From assembly GCA_947448095.1 (NCBI GenBank), contig CANFNN010000155.1, positions 1 to 7,167 on the forward strand: a DNA stretch of 7,167 bases, in the 5' to 3' direction. The notes below the pieces were generated by a model. That model did no database searches, was not told the DNA's origin, and saw only the letters and a list, made by a program, of their open reading frames with translations. Shown here piece by piece: positions 1 through 6,048 of the stretch (position 1 is the stretch's first letter; each line of letters starts with the position of its first letter). Made by a program: the position numbers and the translations under genes. The DNA is from Bacteriovoracaceae bacterium (lineage in GTDB: Bacteria; Bdellovibrionota; Bacteriovoracia; Bacteriovoracales; Bacteriovoracaceae).

Positions 1-120
1 ATACGCTTTTCATTGGTACTTTTTAAACGAAGCCCCCTAAAGTTGCAAACCCTTAATAGATTTTTCACGGTCCATCTTGTAGGATAAAGGCTTAATTCAA
101 AGATTTGAGGGCCTTATTTA

Positions 121-579
121 GTGAAAAGACACATCGTTTTTGATTGTGATGGAACACTGGTTGATACTTCTCAACTAAAATACAGTCTCTACCCTGGGAT
201 AAAAGATTTATTGTTGGCCCTTGCGGCCGATTCTGTTTTGTATGTTTGGACCGCCAGGGACAGAAGATCGACTCTTCGAATTTTAGAGGAACTAGGCGTT
301 TTAAGTTTGTTTTCCCAAATATGCACCATCGATGATGCCCTTCCTAAGCCCCATGTGAGTGGGCTAGTGGAGATGCTTCATGAGACCGATAAATCTCAGG
401 TCTGTGTCATTGGCGATACCTCGAATGATATACTTGGGGCGAAAAATTTTGGGGCAAAAAGTATTGCTGCCACATGGAATCTAAGTGCTAATGCCTTGAT
501 CATGAAAGAAGCCGGGGCAGATTACGTCGCTATAAACCCTCAAGAGTGTCTGAATTGGTTGAATCAAAATATTAGTTAG
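121..579 (+). CDS. Small capless HAD-family hydrolase (probable phosphatase)
   Basis: The 152-residue product has all four motifs of the haloacid dehalogenase superfamily. Motif I is DCDGTLVDT (residues 8-16, nucleophile Asp8 and acid/base Asp10). Motif II is Thr44 in VWTARD. Motif III is Lys76 in LPKPH. Motif IV is GDTSND (residues 98-103, Asp99 and Asp103 for Mg2+). The family transfers phosphate through an aspartyl-phosphate intermediate. At 152 residues it is shorter than phosphoglycolate phosphatases (about 220), and the short gap between motifs I and II leaves no room for a cap domain. That would suit a large or protein-bound substrate, but the substrate cannot be read from the sequence. 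No signal peptide is visible, so it is expected to be cytoplasmic. The start is GTG, chosen because GAGGG at 107-111 sits 9 bases upstream and motif I then begins at residue 8. It ends 72 bases before ffh on the same strand. Confidence 0.88.
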   Translation: MKRHIVFDCDGTLVDTSQLKYSLYPGIKDLLLALAADSVLYVWTARDRRSTLRILEELGVLSLFSQICTIDDALPKPHVSGLVEMLHETDKSQVCVIGDTSNDILGAKNFGAKSIAATWNLSANALIMKEAGADYVAINPQECLNWLNQNIS

Positions 580-651
580 ATTTCGACTCTTCGCGTTCCC
601 CACAATTTGTTGTAAGCTTCATGCTGCTAAATTTAAAAAAGAGAGAGAGTT

Positions 652-2094
652 ATGTTTGATAATTTAAGTGAAAAGTTTTCGGATGCCTTTAAAGCACTCC
701 GCGGAAAAAATAAAATATCTGAAGAAAATATCGAAGAAACTCTCAAAGCCGTTAAAACAGCTCTTCTTGAAGCGGATGTAAATTTCAAAGTTGTTAAAGA
801 ATTTGTCGAAAAAGTAAAAACTCAAGCCTTGGGTGAAAAAGTTCTCCGTGGGGTTGAGCCTGGCCAGCAGTTCATTAAGATCATGCATGATGAACTAGCA
901 AACCTTATGGGTAAGGAAAGCGAAGGACTGAATCTTAACCGTCCACCGATTATTCCTATTCTTATTGTTGGTCTCAACGGTGCCGGGAAAACAACTTTCG
1001 CTGGGAAACTGGCACTTTTTCTTCGCACTAAAAATAAAAAAGATGTCTACCTGATTCCGGCCGATAACTTTCGTCCGGCCGCTAAAGATCAATTAATCAC
1101 TCACGCGAAAAGTTTAGGTGTGGATTATTTTGATTCGGATTTATCTATGTTGCCAGTCGACATTGTTCGCGCTGGACTCGCTGAAGCGAAAAGACTGCAT
1201 AAAGAAATAGCCATTATCGATACTGCTGGTCGTTTGCAAGTTGATGAAGAATTAATGGGTCAGTTGGTTGATGTTCGGAAATCTTTAGATAATCCGGAAG
1301 TCTTAATCGTGGCCGATGCAATGACAGGTCAAGAAGCTGTGAACGTGGCAAAAGTGTTCCACGAAAAAGTCGGACTCACTGGTGTGGTTCTTTCTAAAAT
1401 GGATTCAGACGCCAGAGGGGGAGCTGCCCTCTCGATTCGCTACGTAACAGGCGTGCCGATAAAGTTCATTTCGGTTGGCGAAAAGATGAAGGACCTCGAG
1501 CCCTTTCATCCGGACCGTTTAGCGAAACGAATCCTCGACATGGGAGACGTACTCTCTTTAGTTGAAAAAGCTGAAGAGGCGATCAATCAAGACGATGCCA
1601 TGGGCATGATGGCGAACCTTGAGAAAGGGAAATTTACTATTAATGATTTCGTTAAACAGATGGAAACCATTAATCGTCTGGGCTCATTTGGTTCGATCCT
1701 GAAGATGATTCCCGGTATGGGTGGAGCTCTCAGGTCTATGGGCGACTTGTCCCCGGCCGAAGATGAAATGAAAAAAATGAAGGTCATTATTAATTCCATG
1801 ACCAAAAAAGAGCGTGAGGACACAAAACTCATCGATGCTTCGCGCAGAAAAAGAATCGCCGGTGGTGCCGGGCGGACCGTTCAGGACGTGAACCAATTTC
1901 TTGAGCGCTTTGAGCAGATGCGTCAAATGATGGTCGGTATGATGGGCATGATGAAGGGTGGTGGCCTCCCAAATATTCCGGGCATGGGTCCAGTAAAGGG
2001 TTTTCGTCAGGCACCTCAGTCCCAGCAGCCGTCTTTTGGGCAGCAACCTGACAAAGGTGCTAAGAAAAACAAGTTTGGTAAGAAGTATTTCTGA
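652..2094 (+). CDS. ffh: Signal recognition particle protein Ffh (SRP54 homologue)
   Basis: GTPase subunit of the signal recognition particle. It binds signal sequences of nascent membrane proteins together with 4.5S RNA and docks with FtsY. The 480-residue length is slightly above the usual 450 or so. An N-terminal four-helix domain (about 1-95) precedes the G domain. Visible G motifs are the P-loop GLNGAGKTT (107-115), DNFRPAA (138-144), DTAGR (190-194) and SKMD (248-251), followed by DARGGAALS. The M domain (about 305-435) holds the RNA-binding stretch SRRKRIAGGAG (397-407) and a Met-rich segment (about 423-434) of the type that lines the signal-peptide groove. A Gln-rich then Lys-rich tail (about 453-480) ends the protein. 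Small departures from common forms are Phe140 where Tyr is usual and Ser252 where Gly is usual after SKMD. The ATG follows a purine-rich AGAGAGAG ribosome binding site. The 4.5S RNA gene is not seen in this window. Confidence 0.98.
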   Translation: MFDNLSEKFSDAFKALRGKNKISEENIEETLKAVKTALLEADVNFKVVKEFVEKVKTQALGEKVLRGVEPGQQFIKIMHDELANLMGKESEGLNLNRPPIIPILIVGLNGAGKTTFAGKLALFLRTKNKKDVYLIPADNFRPAAKDQLITHAKSLGVDYFDSDLSMLPVDIVRAGLAEAKRLHKEIAIIDTAGRLQVDEELMGQLVDVRKSLDNPEVLIVADAMTGQEAVNVAKVFHEKVGLTGVVLSKMDSDARGGAALSIRYVTGVPIKFISVGEKMKDLEPFHPDRLAKRILDMGDVLSLVEKAEEAINQDDAMGMMANLEKGKFTINDFVKQMETINRLGSFGSILKMIPGMGGALRSMGDLSPAEDEMKKMKVIINSMTKKEREDTKLIDASRRKRIAGGAGRTVQDVNQFLERFEQMRQMMVGMMGMMKGGGLPNIPGMGPVKGFRQAPQSQQPSFGQQPDKGAKKNKFGKKYF

Positions 2095-2113
2095 GGGGTT
2101 AATGGTCCTTAGT

Positions 2114-2142
2114 TTGACTTTACCCGTCAGATGAAATATAAA
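2114..2142 (+). promoter_or_regulatory. Sigma70-type promoter for rpsP-khpA-rimM-trmD
   Basis: A TTGACT -35 box (2114-2119) is followed by a 17-base spacer and a TATAAA -10 box (2137-2142). This is close to the consensus in both hexamers and exact in spacing. Transcription should begin near 2149-2150, about 32 bases before the rpsP start codon, in an AT-rich stretch. The site lies 19 bases after the ffh stop, so the ribosomal part of the cluster probably has its own strong promoter. The call is inferred from pattern only. Confidence 0.72.
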
Positions 2143-2181
2143 TTTTAAAATTTTTTTGTGTACTCTAGAGGAGAATCCCCA

Positions 2182-2424
2182 ATGGTAAAAATTAGAATGG
2201 CCCGTGGCGGCCGCAAAAACCGTCCTGTTTATACTCTCGTAGCTACAAACTCTCGTAGCCCACGTGATGGCCAATTCCTTGAGAAATTAGGTCAATATGA
2301 TCCTAAATCAACTGAGACTCTTAAAGGGATCAACGTTGAAGGTATCAAATCTTGGCTCTCTAAAGGGGCACAACTTTCTGATACTGTAAGAACCTTGCTT
2401 AAAAACAGCAATATCAAGTTATAA
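2182..2424 (+). CDS. rpsP: 30S ribosomal protein S16 (bS16)
   Basis: Assembly protein of the small ribosomal subunit. The 80-residue product begins with MVKIRMARGGRKNRP and continues with YTLVATNSRSPRDG, FLEKLGQYDP (about residues 37-46) and a C-terminal segment with GIKSWLSKGAQ, the usual bS16 pattern. Length is normal for the family (about 80-90). An in-frame GTG at 2158 would add eight residues, but the ATG is preferred. AGAGGAGA at 2167-2174 gives a strong ribosome binding site at ideal distance, and the family normally starts with M-V-K/T-I-R. The gene has its own promoter upstream and is the first gene of the rpsP-khpA-rimM-trmD group. It ends 43 bases before khpA. Confidence 0.98.
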   Translation: MVKIRMARGGRKNRPVYTLVATNSRSPRDGQFLEKLGQYDPKSTETLKGINVEGIKSWLSKGAQLSDTVRTLLKNSNIKL

Positions 2425-2432
2425 TACTACCA

Positions 2433-2455
2433 ATCCTCCGGAATGATCTGGGGAT
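2433..2455 (+). promoter_or_regulatory. Short hairpin between rpsP and khpA
   Basis: ATCCTC (2433-2438) pairs with GGGGAT (2450-2455), including one T-G pair, around an 11-base loop. No T-run follows, so it does not look like an intrinsic terminator. It lies just upstream of the khpA ribosome binding site (AGGTG, 2461-2465). It may protect the rpsP 3' end or influence khpA translation. The stem is short and chance cannot be excluded. Confidence 0.35.
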
Positions 2456-2467
2456 AAAGTAGGTGTT

Positions 2468-2710
2468 ATGAGTAGCGAATTGAAGACCCTTATCGAGTTC
2501 GTCGCTAAAGCTCTTGTGGACATGCCTGAGTGCGTGGAAGTCAACGAGTTGGAAGGCGAGCAAACGACAGTCATTGAGCTTAAGGTTGATAAATCAGACT
2601 TAGGTAAAGTGATTGGTAAGCAAGGAAGAACGGCCAGATCATTAAGGACTATCCTTAATGCGGCTTCAACCAAGCTGAGAAAAAGATCAGTTCTCGAAAT
2701 TATTGAGTAA
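2468..2710 (+). CDS. khpA: KH-domain RNA-binding protein KhpA
   Basis: An 80-residue protein consisting essentially of one KH domain. The signature is VIGKQGRTA (residues 48-56), with the GxxG loop at Gly50-Lys-Gln-Gly53 that contacts RNA, followed by the helix ARSLRTILNAAS. Family members (formerly YlqC) bind RNA, often as a partner of KhpB/Jag. They are almost always encoded between rpsP and rimM, as here, which supports the assignment. Start ATG with AGGTG only a few bases upstream, a rather close spacing. The start also places the conserved opening helix (LKTLIEFVAKALVD) at residues 5-18. It is co-directional with its neighbours and separated from rimM by a 76-base gap that contains a larger hairpin. 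No signal peptide is present, so it is expected to be cytoplasmic. Confidence 0.93.
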   Translation: MSSELKTLIEFVAKALVDMPECVEVNELEGEQTTVIELKVDKSDLGKVIGKQGRTARSLRTILNAASTKLRKRSVLEIIE

Positions 2711-2735
2711 TTGTTATTTAATTTTTTTAAAAACT

Positions 2736-2774
2736 CCCCAATTCGCCGATTGATTTCAGTCGTGTTAGTTGGGG
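2736..2774 (+). promoter_or_regulatory. Hairpin in front of rimM, possible attenuator or RBS-masking element
   Basis: CCCCAA (2736-2741) pairs exactly with TTGGGG (2769-2774). Inside the loop CGAT (2747-2750) pairs with GTCG (2759-2762) with one T-G pair, giving a two-tier stem-loop. The stem is followed by a T-rich stretch (2775-2786) and then the rimM ATG at 2787. The layout resembles an intrinsic terminator placed right before a start codon. The G-run of the right arm is also the only candidate ribosome binding site for rimM. A regulatory role is inferred. Confidence 0.45.
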
Positions 2775-2786
2775 TTTCTTATTTTT

Positions 2787-3329
2787 ATGACTAATGAAAA
2801 ACCAAAGTTGATTAAAATTGCCAGCGCCTTTCATCCTCACGGGATTAAAGGTCAGGCGGAGCTTCGTCTTCTGAATGATAACTTTGATGAATCCATTCTT
2901 GATGATGGGATGAAAGTGATTCTTTTTCCTGCTTCAGAAAAATCCAAAATTTCGAAGACCGGAGAAGAGTGGTTGATTCTGAAACTTCAGTTCGGCAATA
3001 AAGTGATTTGTACTTTTGAAGGCGTGAAAGACCGCACTCATCTTGAAACACTTTTGCCTTTTGAAATTCATGTTCCCCGCGATGCATTTCCTGAAACAGA
3101 AAATAACGAAGTCTACCTAGTCGATCTCATTGACTGGGAAGTGGTCAGTCCTGAGGGAGAAAAACTCGGAAATCTGGAGAGTTTTTCAGATAATGGAATG
3201 CAGTACTTGTTTGAAGTCCGCTTGAATGATGGCTCAATTCTCACCCTGCCTTATGTCGATGCCTTTTTCCCAGAAATAGATTCAGAAAATAAAAAGATCA
3301 CCATGATCATGCCGGAATATTCGGAGTGA
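2787..3329 (+). CDS. rimM: Ribosome maturation factor RimM
   Basis: Assembly factor for the head of the 30S subunit; it binds S19 and helps process 16S rRNA. The 180-residue protein has the two-domain family layout. The N-terminal RimM barrel carries HPHGIKGQAELR (residues 16-27) and EGVKDRTHLETL (78-89). The C-terminal PRC-type barrel starts near YLVDLIDWEVV (110-120) and ends in the usual DSENKKITMIMPE block. Length is typical (about 170-185). An in-frame TTG at 2769 would add six hydrophobic residues, but the ATG is preferred because the family motif then starts at the usual distance and the TTG lies inside a stem. The ribosome binding site is weak (GGGG at 2771-2774, 12 bases away) and lies in the right arm of the hairpin described there. 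The stop codon overlaps the trmD start by four bases. Confidence 0.95.
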   Translation: MTNEKPKLIKIASAFHPHGIKGQAELRLLNDNFDESILDDGMKVILFPASEKSKISKTGEEWLILKLQFGNKVICTFEGVKDRTHLETLLPFEIHVPRDAFPETENNEVYLVDLIDWEVVSPEGEKLGNLESFSDNGMQYLFEVRLNDGSILTLPYVDAFFPEIDSENKKITMIMPEYSE

Positions 3330-4060
3330 TTAAGCACATCTGGATTCTCACGCTATTTCCAGAAATGTTTAAACCCTTTCTGGAGTGTGGAATTTCGGGA
3401 GCTGCTTTCAGAGGCGAGCGCAGTGATGATGTAAAGTTTGAGCTGCATTTTGTGAACATTCGGGATTATTCTCAAACCAAATATAAAAGTGTCGATGATT
3501 CTCCCTTTGGTGGAGGCCCTGGCATGGTTATGCGGGCAGATATCCTAAGAGATGCTCTCATCAAGGGTGTCCAAGAAGCAGGCGGCTACGAGTCCCTGGA
3601 TAAGCTTCACGTGATTTATACTTCTCCCCGAGGAAAAGTTTGGAACAATAAAATCGCCCGGGACTTTGGTACAAATGAGCTTGGATCAAGTCCTAAGGAT
3701 CTAGTTTTCATTGCCGGACGCTATGAAGGCATTGATGAGAGGTTCCTAGAAAAATATGTGAATGATTTTTTTAGCGTAGGGGACTTTGTTTTAACTGGTG
3801 GAGAGCTTGCCATCATGCTCATGCTTGATTCGGCAGTGCGGTTTGTTCCAGGGATCTTAGGCAATAAATTATCCAGTGAAGATGACTCATTTGAAGATGG
3901 CCTGATTGAATTTCCTCAGTACACCAAGCCTCGGGAATTTGAGGGAATGGAAGTTCCGTCAATTTTACTCGAAGGGCATCATAAAAAAATTGTTGAATTT
4001 CAGCATCAAGAAAAAATCACCATGACGAAAAAATGGCGACCTGACTTAATCAAAAAATAA
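3326..4060 (+). CDS. trmD: tRNA (guanine-37-N1)-methyltransferase TrmD
   Basis: SPOUT-class enzyme that uses S-adenosylmethionine to make m1G37 next to the anticodon, preventing +1 frameshifts. The 244 residues match the usual 230-260. Visible blocks are the N-terminal ILTLFPEMF (7-15), DDSPFGGGPGMVM (57-69), the trefoil-knot cofactor region IAGRYEGIDERF (129-140) and VGDFVLTGGELA (151-162), then SAVRFVPGILGN (169-180), EDDSFEDG (185-192) and YTKPREFEG (199-207). Asp153 of the GDF motif is in the expected place for the catalytic base and Arg139 for the conserved arginine; this mapping is by motif, not alignment. The GTG start overlaps the rimM stop (GTGA, four bases), indicating translational coupling, with CGGAG just upstream. 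The gene ends two bases before the converging lipocalin gene, where rplS would normally follow. Confidence 0.97.
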   Translation: MIKHIWILTLFPEMFKPFLECGISGAAFRGERSDDVKFELHFVNIRDYSQTKYKSVDDSPFGGGPGMVMRADILRDALIKGVQEAGGYESLDKLHVIYTSPRGKVWNNKIARDFGTNELGSSPKDLVFIAGRYEGIDERFLEKYVNDFFSVGDFVLTGGELAIMLMLDSAVRFVPGILGNKLSSEDDSFEDGLIEFPQYTKPREFEGMEVPSILLEGHHKKIVEFQHQEKITMTKKWRPDLIKK

Positions 4061-4062
4061 AT

Positions 4063-4593
4063 TTACTTCGCTTCTTGCGGAACTTTTTGAAGTTCTTTGA
4101 GATCAAAAGACTGGGCCTTGAGTTTGGCCAAAATCTCCTGATAAGTTGCTTCAGGCAAGGTCGGCGTTCTGGCCATGATCCACACGTTTTTTCGGTTCGG
4201 AACGGCCACCACGGTATAGGAGTAATCGGGTGCGAGGTCTGTGATGAGGTAGGCAAATTTCAAAGGCCAAAAGGGCTGGATTCTCCACTCAGCATTTGTT
4301 TTATGATCAAAGATGAAAGCTTTTTGCGGATAAGATTTTTCTTTGCCCTGAAAGCTGTCTTGATTAAATTTAAAACTCACATCAATGCGTTTTTCTTTTT
4401 CATTCAACGTATAAGTCTCAATCGCATTAAAGGCTCCTTTCTCAATGAAGGTAGGGATGTTGGCAATCACGTACCACTTGCCCATGAAGCGAGGGATGTC
4501 CACATGCTCCACGGTCTTGACCGGAGTTGTTTGGTTGGTTGAGCAGGCGCTAAGGAAAAGGAGAAGCAATGTGCTTGGTGTTTTCATTATCAT
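4063..4593 (-). CDS. blc: Blc-type lipocalin, outer-membrane lipoprotein
   Basis: A 176-residue lipocalin with a lipoprotein signal. Residues 4-16 hold one Lys and a short hydrophobic core, and the lipobox LSAC puts the lipidated Cys at 17. Ser at +2 suggests outer-membrane sorting. The beta-barrel starts with the GxW motif GKWYVIA (38-44). It continues with a central WRIQPFWPLKFAYLI region (103-117) and the second conserved region WIMARTP (138-144), then a C-terminal helix with ATYQEILAKLK. This layout is that of bacterial Blc lipocalins, which bind fatty acids or lysophospholipids and are linked to envelope stress. The ligand here is inferred. Two ATGs, at 4593 and 4587, are both plausible; neither has a clear ribosome binding site. 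A TACAAT box directly upstream raises the possibility of a very short or absent leader. It lies downstream of the permease gene on the same strand, with a 145-base gap that contains repeat copy 1. Confidence 0.92.
   Translation of the reverse strand: MIMKTPSTLLLLFLSACSTNQTTPVKTVEHVDIPRFMGKWYVIANIPTFIEKGAFNAIETYTLNEKEKRIDVSFKFNQDSFQGKEKSYPQKAFIFDHKTNAEWRIQPFWPLKFAYLITDLAPDYSYTVVAVPNRKNVWIMARTPTLPEATYQEILAKLKAQSFDLKELQKVPQEAK
4080..4095 (+). terminator. Small perfect inverted repeat after trmD, possible weak terminator
   Basis: GAACTT (4080-4085) and AAGTTC (4090-4095) form a perfect 6-bp stem around a 4-base loop, 20 bases after the trmD stop and inside the 3' end of the converging lipocalin gene. 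The following T-run is only three bases, so it would be a weak intrinsic terminator. No better candidate exists between these nearly abutting convergent genes. It may be a chance palindrome in coding sequence. Confidence 0.25.
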
Positions 4594-4613
4594 ATTGTAG
4601 CAGGATGTATGAG

Positions 4614-4691
4614 GGAATCCTTGTAACAAATCTTAGGCAAGTTAAAATCAGCATTTGCTCGCTGTGACTATGAATTTGTTGCAAAATAGGG
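4614..4691. repeat. 78-bp stem-loop direct repeat, copy 1
   Basis: This segment matches 7089-7166 in the same orientation, without gaps, at 65 of 78 positions. The last 20 bases (4672-4691) are identical. It can fold: the 11 bases at 4621-4631 pair with 4674-4684 (one G-T pair), and CAGC (4649-4652) pairs with GCTG (4661-4664) inside. Differences between copies are not concentrated at third codon positions in the one frame I compared codon by codon, so that frame is not under protein-like constraint. No T-run follows on either strand, so it is not a standard terminator. It lies between the permease stop and the lipocalin start. Confidence 0.8.
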
Positions 4692-4738
4692 AGGTTTCGT
4701 TTGAAGAATTTCTACGCCTCAAATGGGAGCCCAAAGAT

Positions 4739-5959
4739 TTATTCAGAATAAGGTTTGAACTCTTTTATCTGTCTTAAAAAGAGCAGAGAAAGTAGTGAGA
4801 TTCCACACGTCACTAAAATGCCAAAGGGAAAGCTGTATAATGTCGAAAAATTTCCAACGATAAAAACTGAATAAGATTCACAGAGGTTCATCATTCCCAT
4901 AAATGCAGAAAATTGCGTCGCTGCCAACATCGGGTCCGTTATTCCCATCAAAAGTGAACAGGAAGTGGTAAGAATTACGCCAACCATAAAATAAATGAGA
5001 CAAAGAATTGGTATCAAAAGTTGTGGCGGCACTAAACTTATTGCGGAAAAAATGAGAAAGGTTGTGACAAGAGTAGCTAAAGTTAAGATGACTTTCTTAC
5101 CAAATTTATCGGCAGCATACCCTCCAAGTAAAGAACCAATAATTGTTAGAATGCTGGCGGGAAGTGCCAAAAAAGTACCGATAGTTGTCTTATCAAAGCC
5201 TCGATCTAATAGAAATGGGCCCATTAATCCGAGAAGGCCTCTTTCTGCAGAAAGTACTGTTAGTGCAAATAAAAATCCAATGAAGATACTTTTTTTCCAT
5301 AATGCTTTTTTTAAATTAGAAAAAAGAGTCTCTAAGTTCATCGTTCCATAGGTTGCTGGCGCATTTTTGAAAATTTGAGTTCGAGCAGCAAAAATACCAA
5401 AAATAAAAATGACCGAAATCAAAATAGTAATGACTGTATTGAAGCTGAGATATTTAAGCATCAGAATTGTTCCACCACCAAAAGCTGAACGACCAAGAAA
5501 TTGTCCCATTTGCATCCATCCATTAATTTTACCGTGATCCACTGGACTCGTGATAGAAATCGCTAAAGCATCAATTGAAATATCTTGGATGCTACTAAAA
5601 AAAGCGTGGACTAAAAGAATATTTAAGCAAAGATTAAAATCAGCTTTTAAGTCGAGAAAAAGTAATGGGACAAGGGTAAGCCCCATCATAATTTGGGAGA
5701 AAATCATCCAGCTGTGATAACTGAGCTTAGGAGATTTAAAAGTATCTATGACTGGCGCCCACACAACCTTGAGAGTCCACGGGATGATAAGAAGGGAAGT
5801 GAACTTCGCTATCATTTCAATACTTAAAGCTTGCTCCCTTAAGAGCGTTGGCAAAGCAACATAGATAAGGCCAATAGGTGCTCCTTCCGTAAAATACAAA
5901 AGAGCAAAGTAGAATTTTTTCTTGGCCAAATGATTTGCTCTGATTGTCATTATTTTCAC
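4739..5959 (-). CDS. AmpG-like major facilitator permease
   Basis: A 406-residue, very hydrophobic inner-membrane protein with about twelve predicted helices. Several blocks resemble AmpG/acetyl-CoA-transporter-like MFS members: LYFTEGAPIGLIY (21-33), VVWAPVID (65-72), QDISIDALA (125-133), GYAADKFGKK (280-289, the loop motif of the second half) and AATQFSAFMGMMNL (346-359). AmpG imports anhydro-muropeptides for wall recycling. The resemblance is by motif only, so the substrate is uncertain and I give no gene symbol. The GTG start at 5959 is chosen over the ATG at 5950 because AAGG lies 8 bases upstream of the GTG but too far from the ATG. It is divergent from the secreted hydrolase with an 89-base gap, and upstream of the lipocalin on the same strand. 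The gene is visibly AT-rich (for example 16 G/C in 5401-5460), unlike the trmD side (30 in 3481-3540). Confidence 0.85.
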   Translation of the reverse strand: MKIMTIRANHLAKKKFYFALLYFTEGAPIGLIYVALPTLLREQALSIEMIAKFTSLLIIPWTLKVVWAPVIDTFKSPKLSYHSWMIFSQIMMGLTLVPLLFLDLKADFNLCLNILLVHAFFSSIQDISIDALAISITSPVDHGKINGWMQMGQFLGRSAFGGGTILMLKYLSFNTVITILISVIFIFGIFAARTQIFKNAPATYGTMNLETLFSNLKKALWKKSIFIGFLFALTVLSAERGLLGLMGPFLLDRGFDKTTIGTFLALPASILTIIGSLLGGYAADKFGKKVILTLATLVTTFLIFSAISLVPPQLLIPILCLIYFMVGVILTTSCSLLMGITDPMLAATQFSAFMGMMNLCESYSVFIVGNFSTLYSFPFGILVTCGISLLSLLFLRQIKEFKPYSE

Positions 5960-5993
5960 GTGATTACCTTGCCTTAGACATTTCTTTTATTCT

Positions 5994-6043
5994 TTCCATT
6001 GAGCGGTTGGAACAGTATGTTATCCAAAATTATTCCAATGGAA
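5994..6043. promoter_or_regulatory. Paired TTCCA/TGGAA dyads in the divergent control region
   Basis: Two dyads share the same half-sites: TTCCA-N9-TGGAA at 5994-6012 and TTCCA-N1-TGGAA at 6033-6043. The outer arms also match each other: TTTCCATTG (5993-6001) is the exact reverse complement of CAATGGAAA (6036-6044), and the latter includes the hydrolase ribosome binding site. This could be an operator shared by the two divergent genes, or RNA structure masking the hydrolase start. No consensus promoter boxes stand out for either gene, so the role is inferred. Confidence 0.45.
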
Positions 6044-6048
6044 ATATT

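Noticed and set aside
1..13. Possible start of a divergent - strand gene (ATG at 13 followed by AAA AGC GTA)
   Set aside because: Only four codons are inside the window and no ribosome binding site is close, so it cannot be supported.
601..633. Possible promoter before ffh (TTGTTG and TAAATT) and a short match to the repeat (AATTTGTTG)
   Set aside because: The spacer is only 15 bases and the boxes are weak. The 9-base similarity to the repeat is within chance in AT-rich DNA.
1684..2274. Long - strand open frame (196 codons) across the ffh 3' end and rpsP
   Set aside because: It is antisense to two certain genes, crosses their intergenic promoter, and its product has no domain-like features.
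4075..4542. + strand open frame of 155 codons
   Set aside because: It mirrors the lipocalin gene on the other strand, which has a lipoprotein signal and lipocalin motifs. The product of this frame has none.
4615..4689. The frame that gives both repeat copies the same SAF..C.YEFVAK ending before TAG
   Set aside because: The shared ending is eye-catching, but each copy has an in-frame stop upstream at a different place and base changes are not biased to third codon positions. A protein-coding origin is not supported.
4995..5351. + strand open frame of 118 codons inside the permease gene
   Set aside because: It is an antisense shadow of a clear membrane protein gene and has no ribosome binding site or recognisable motif.
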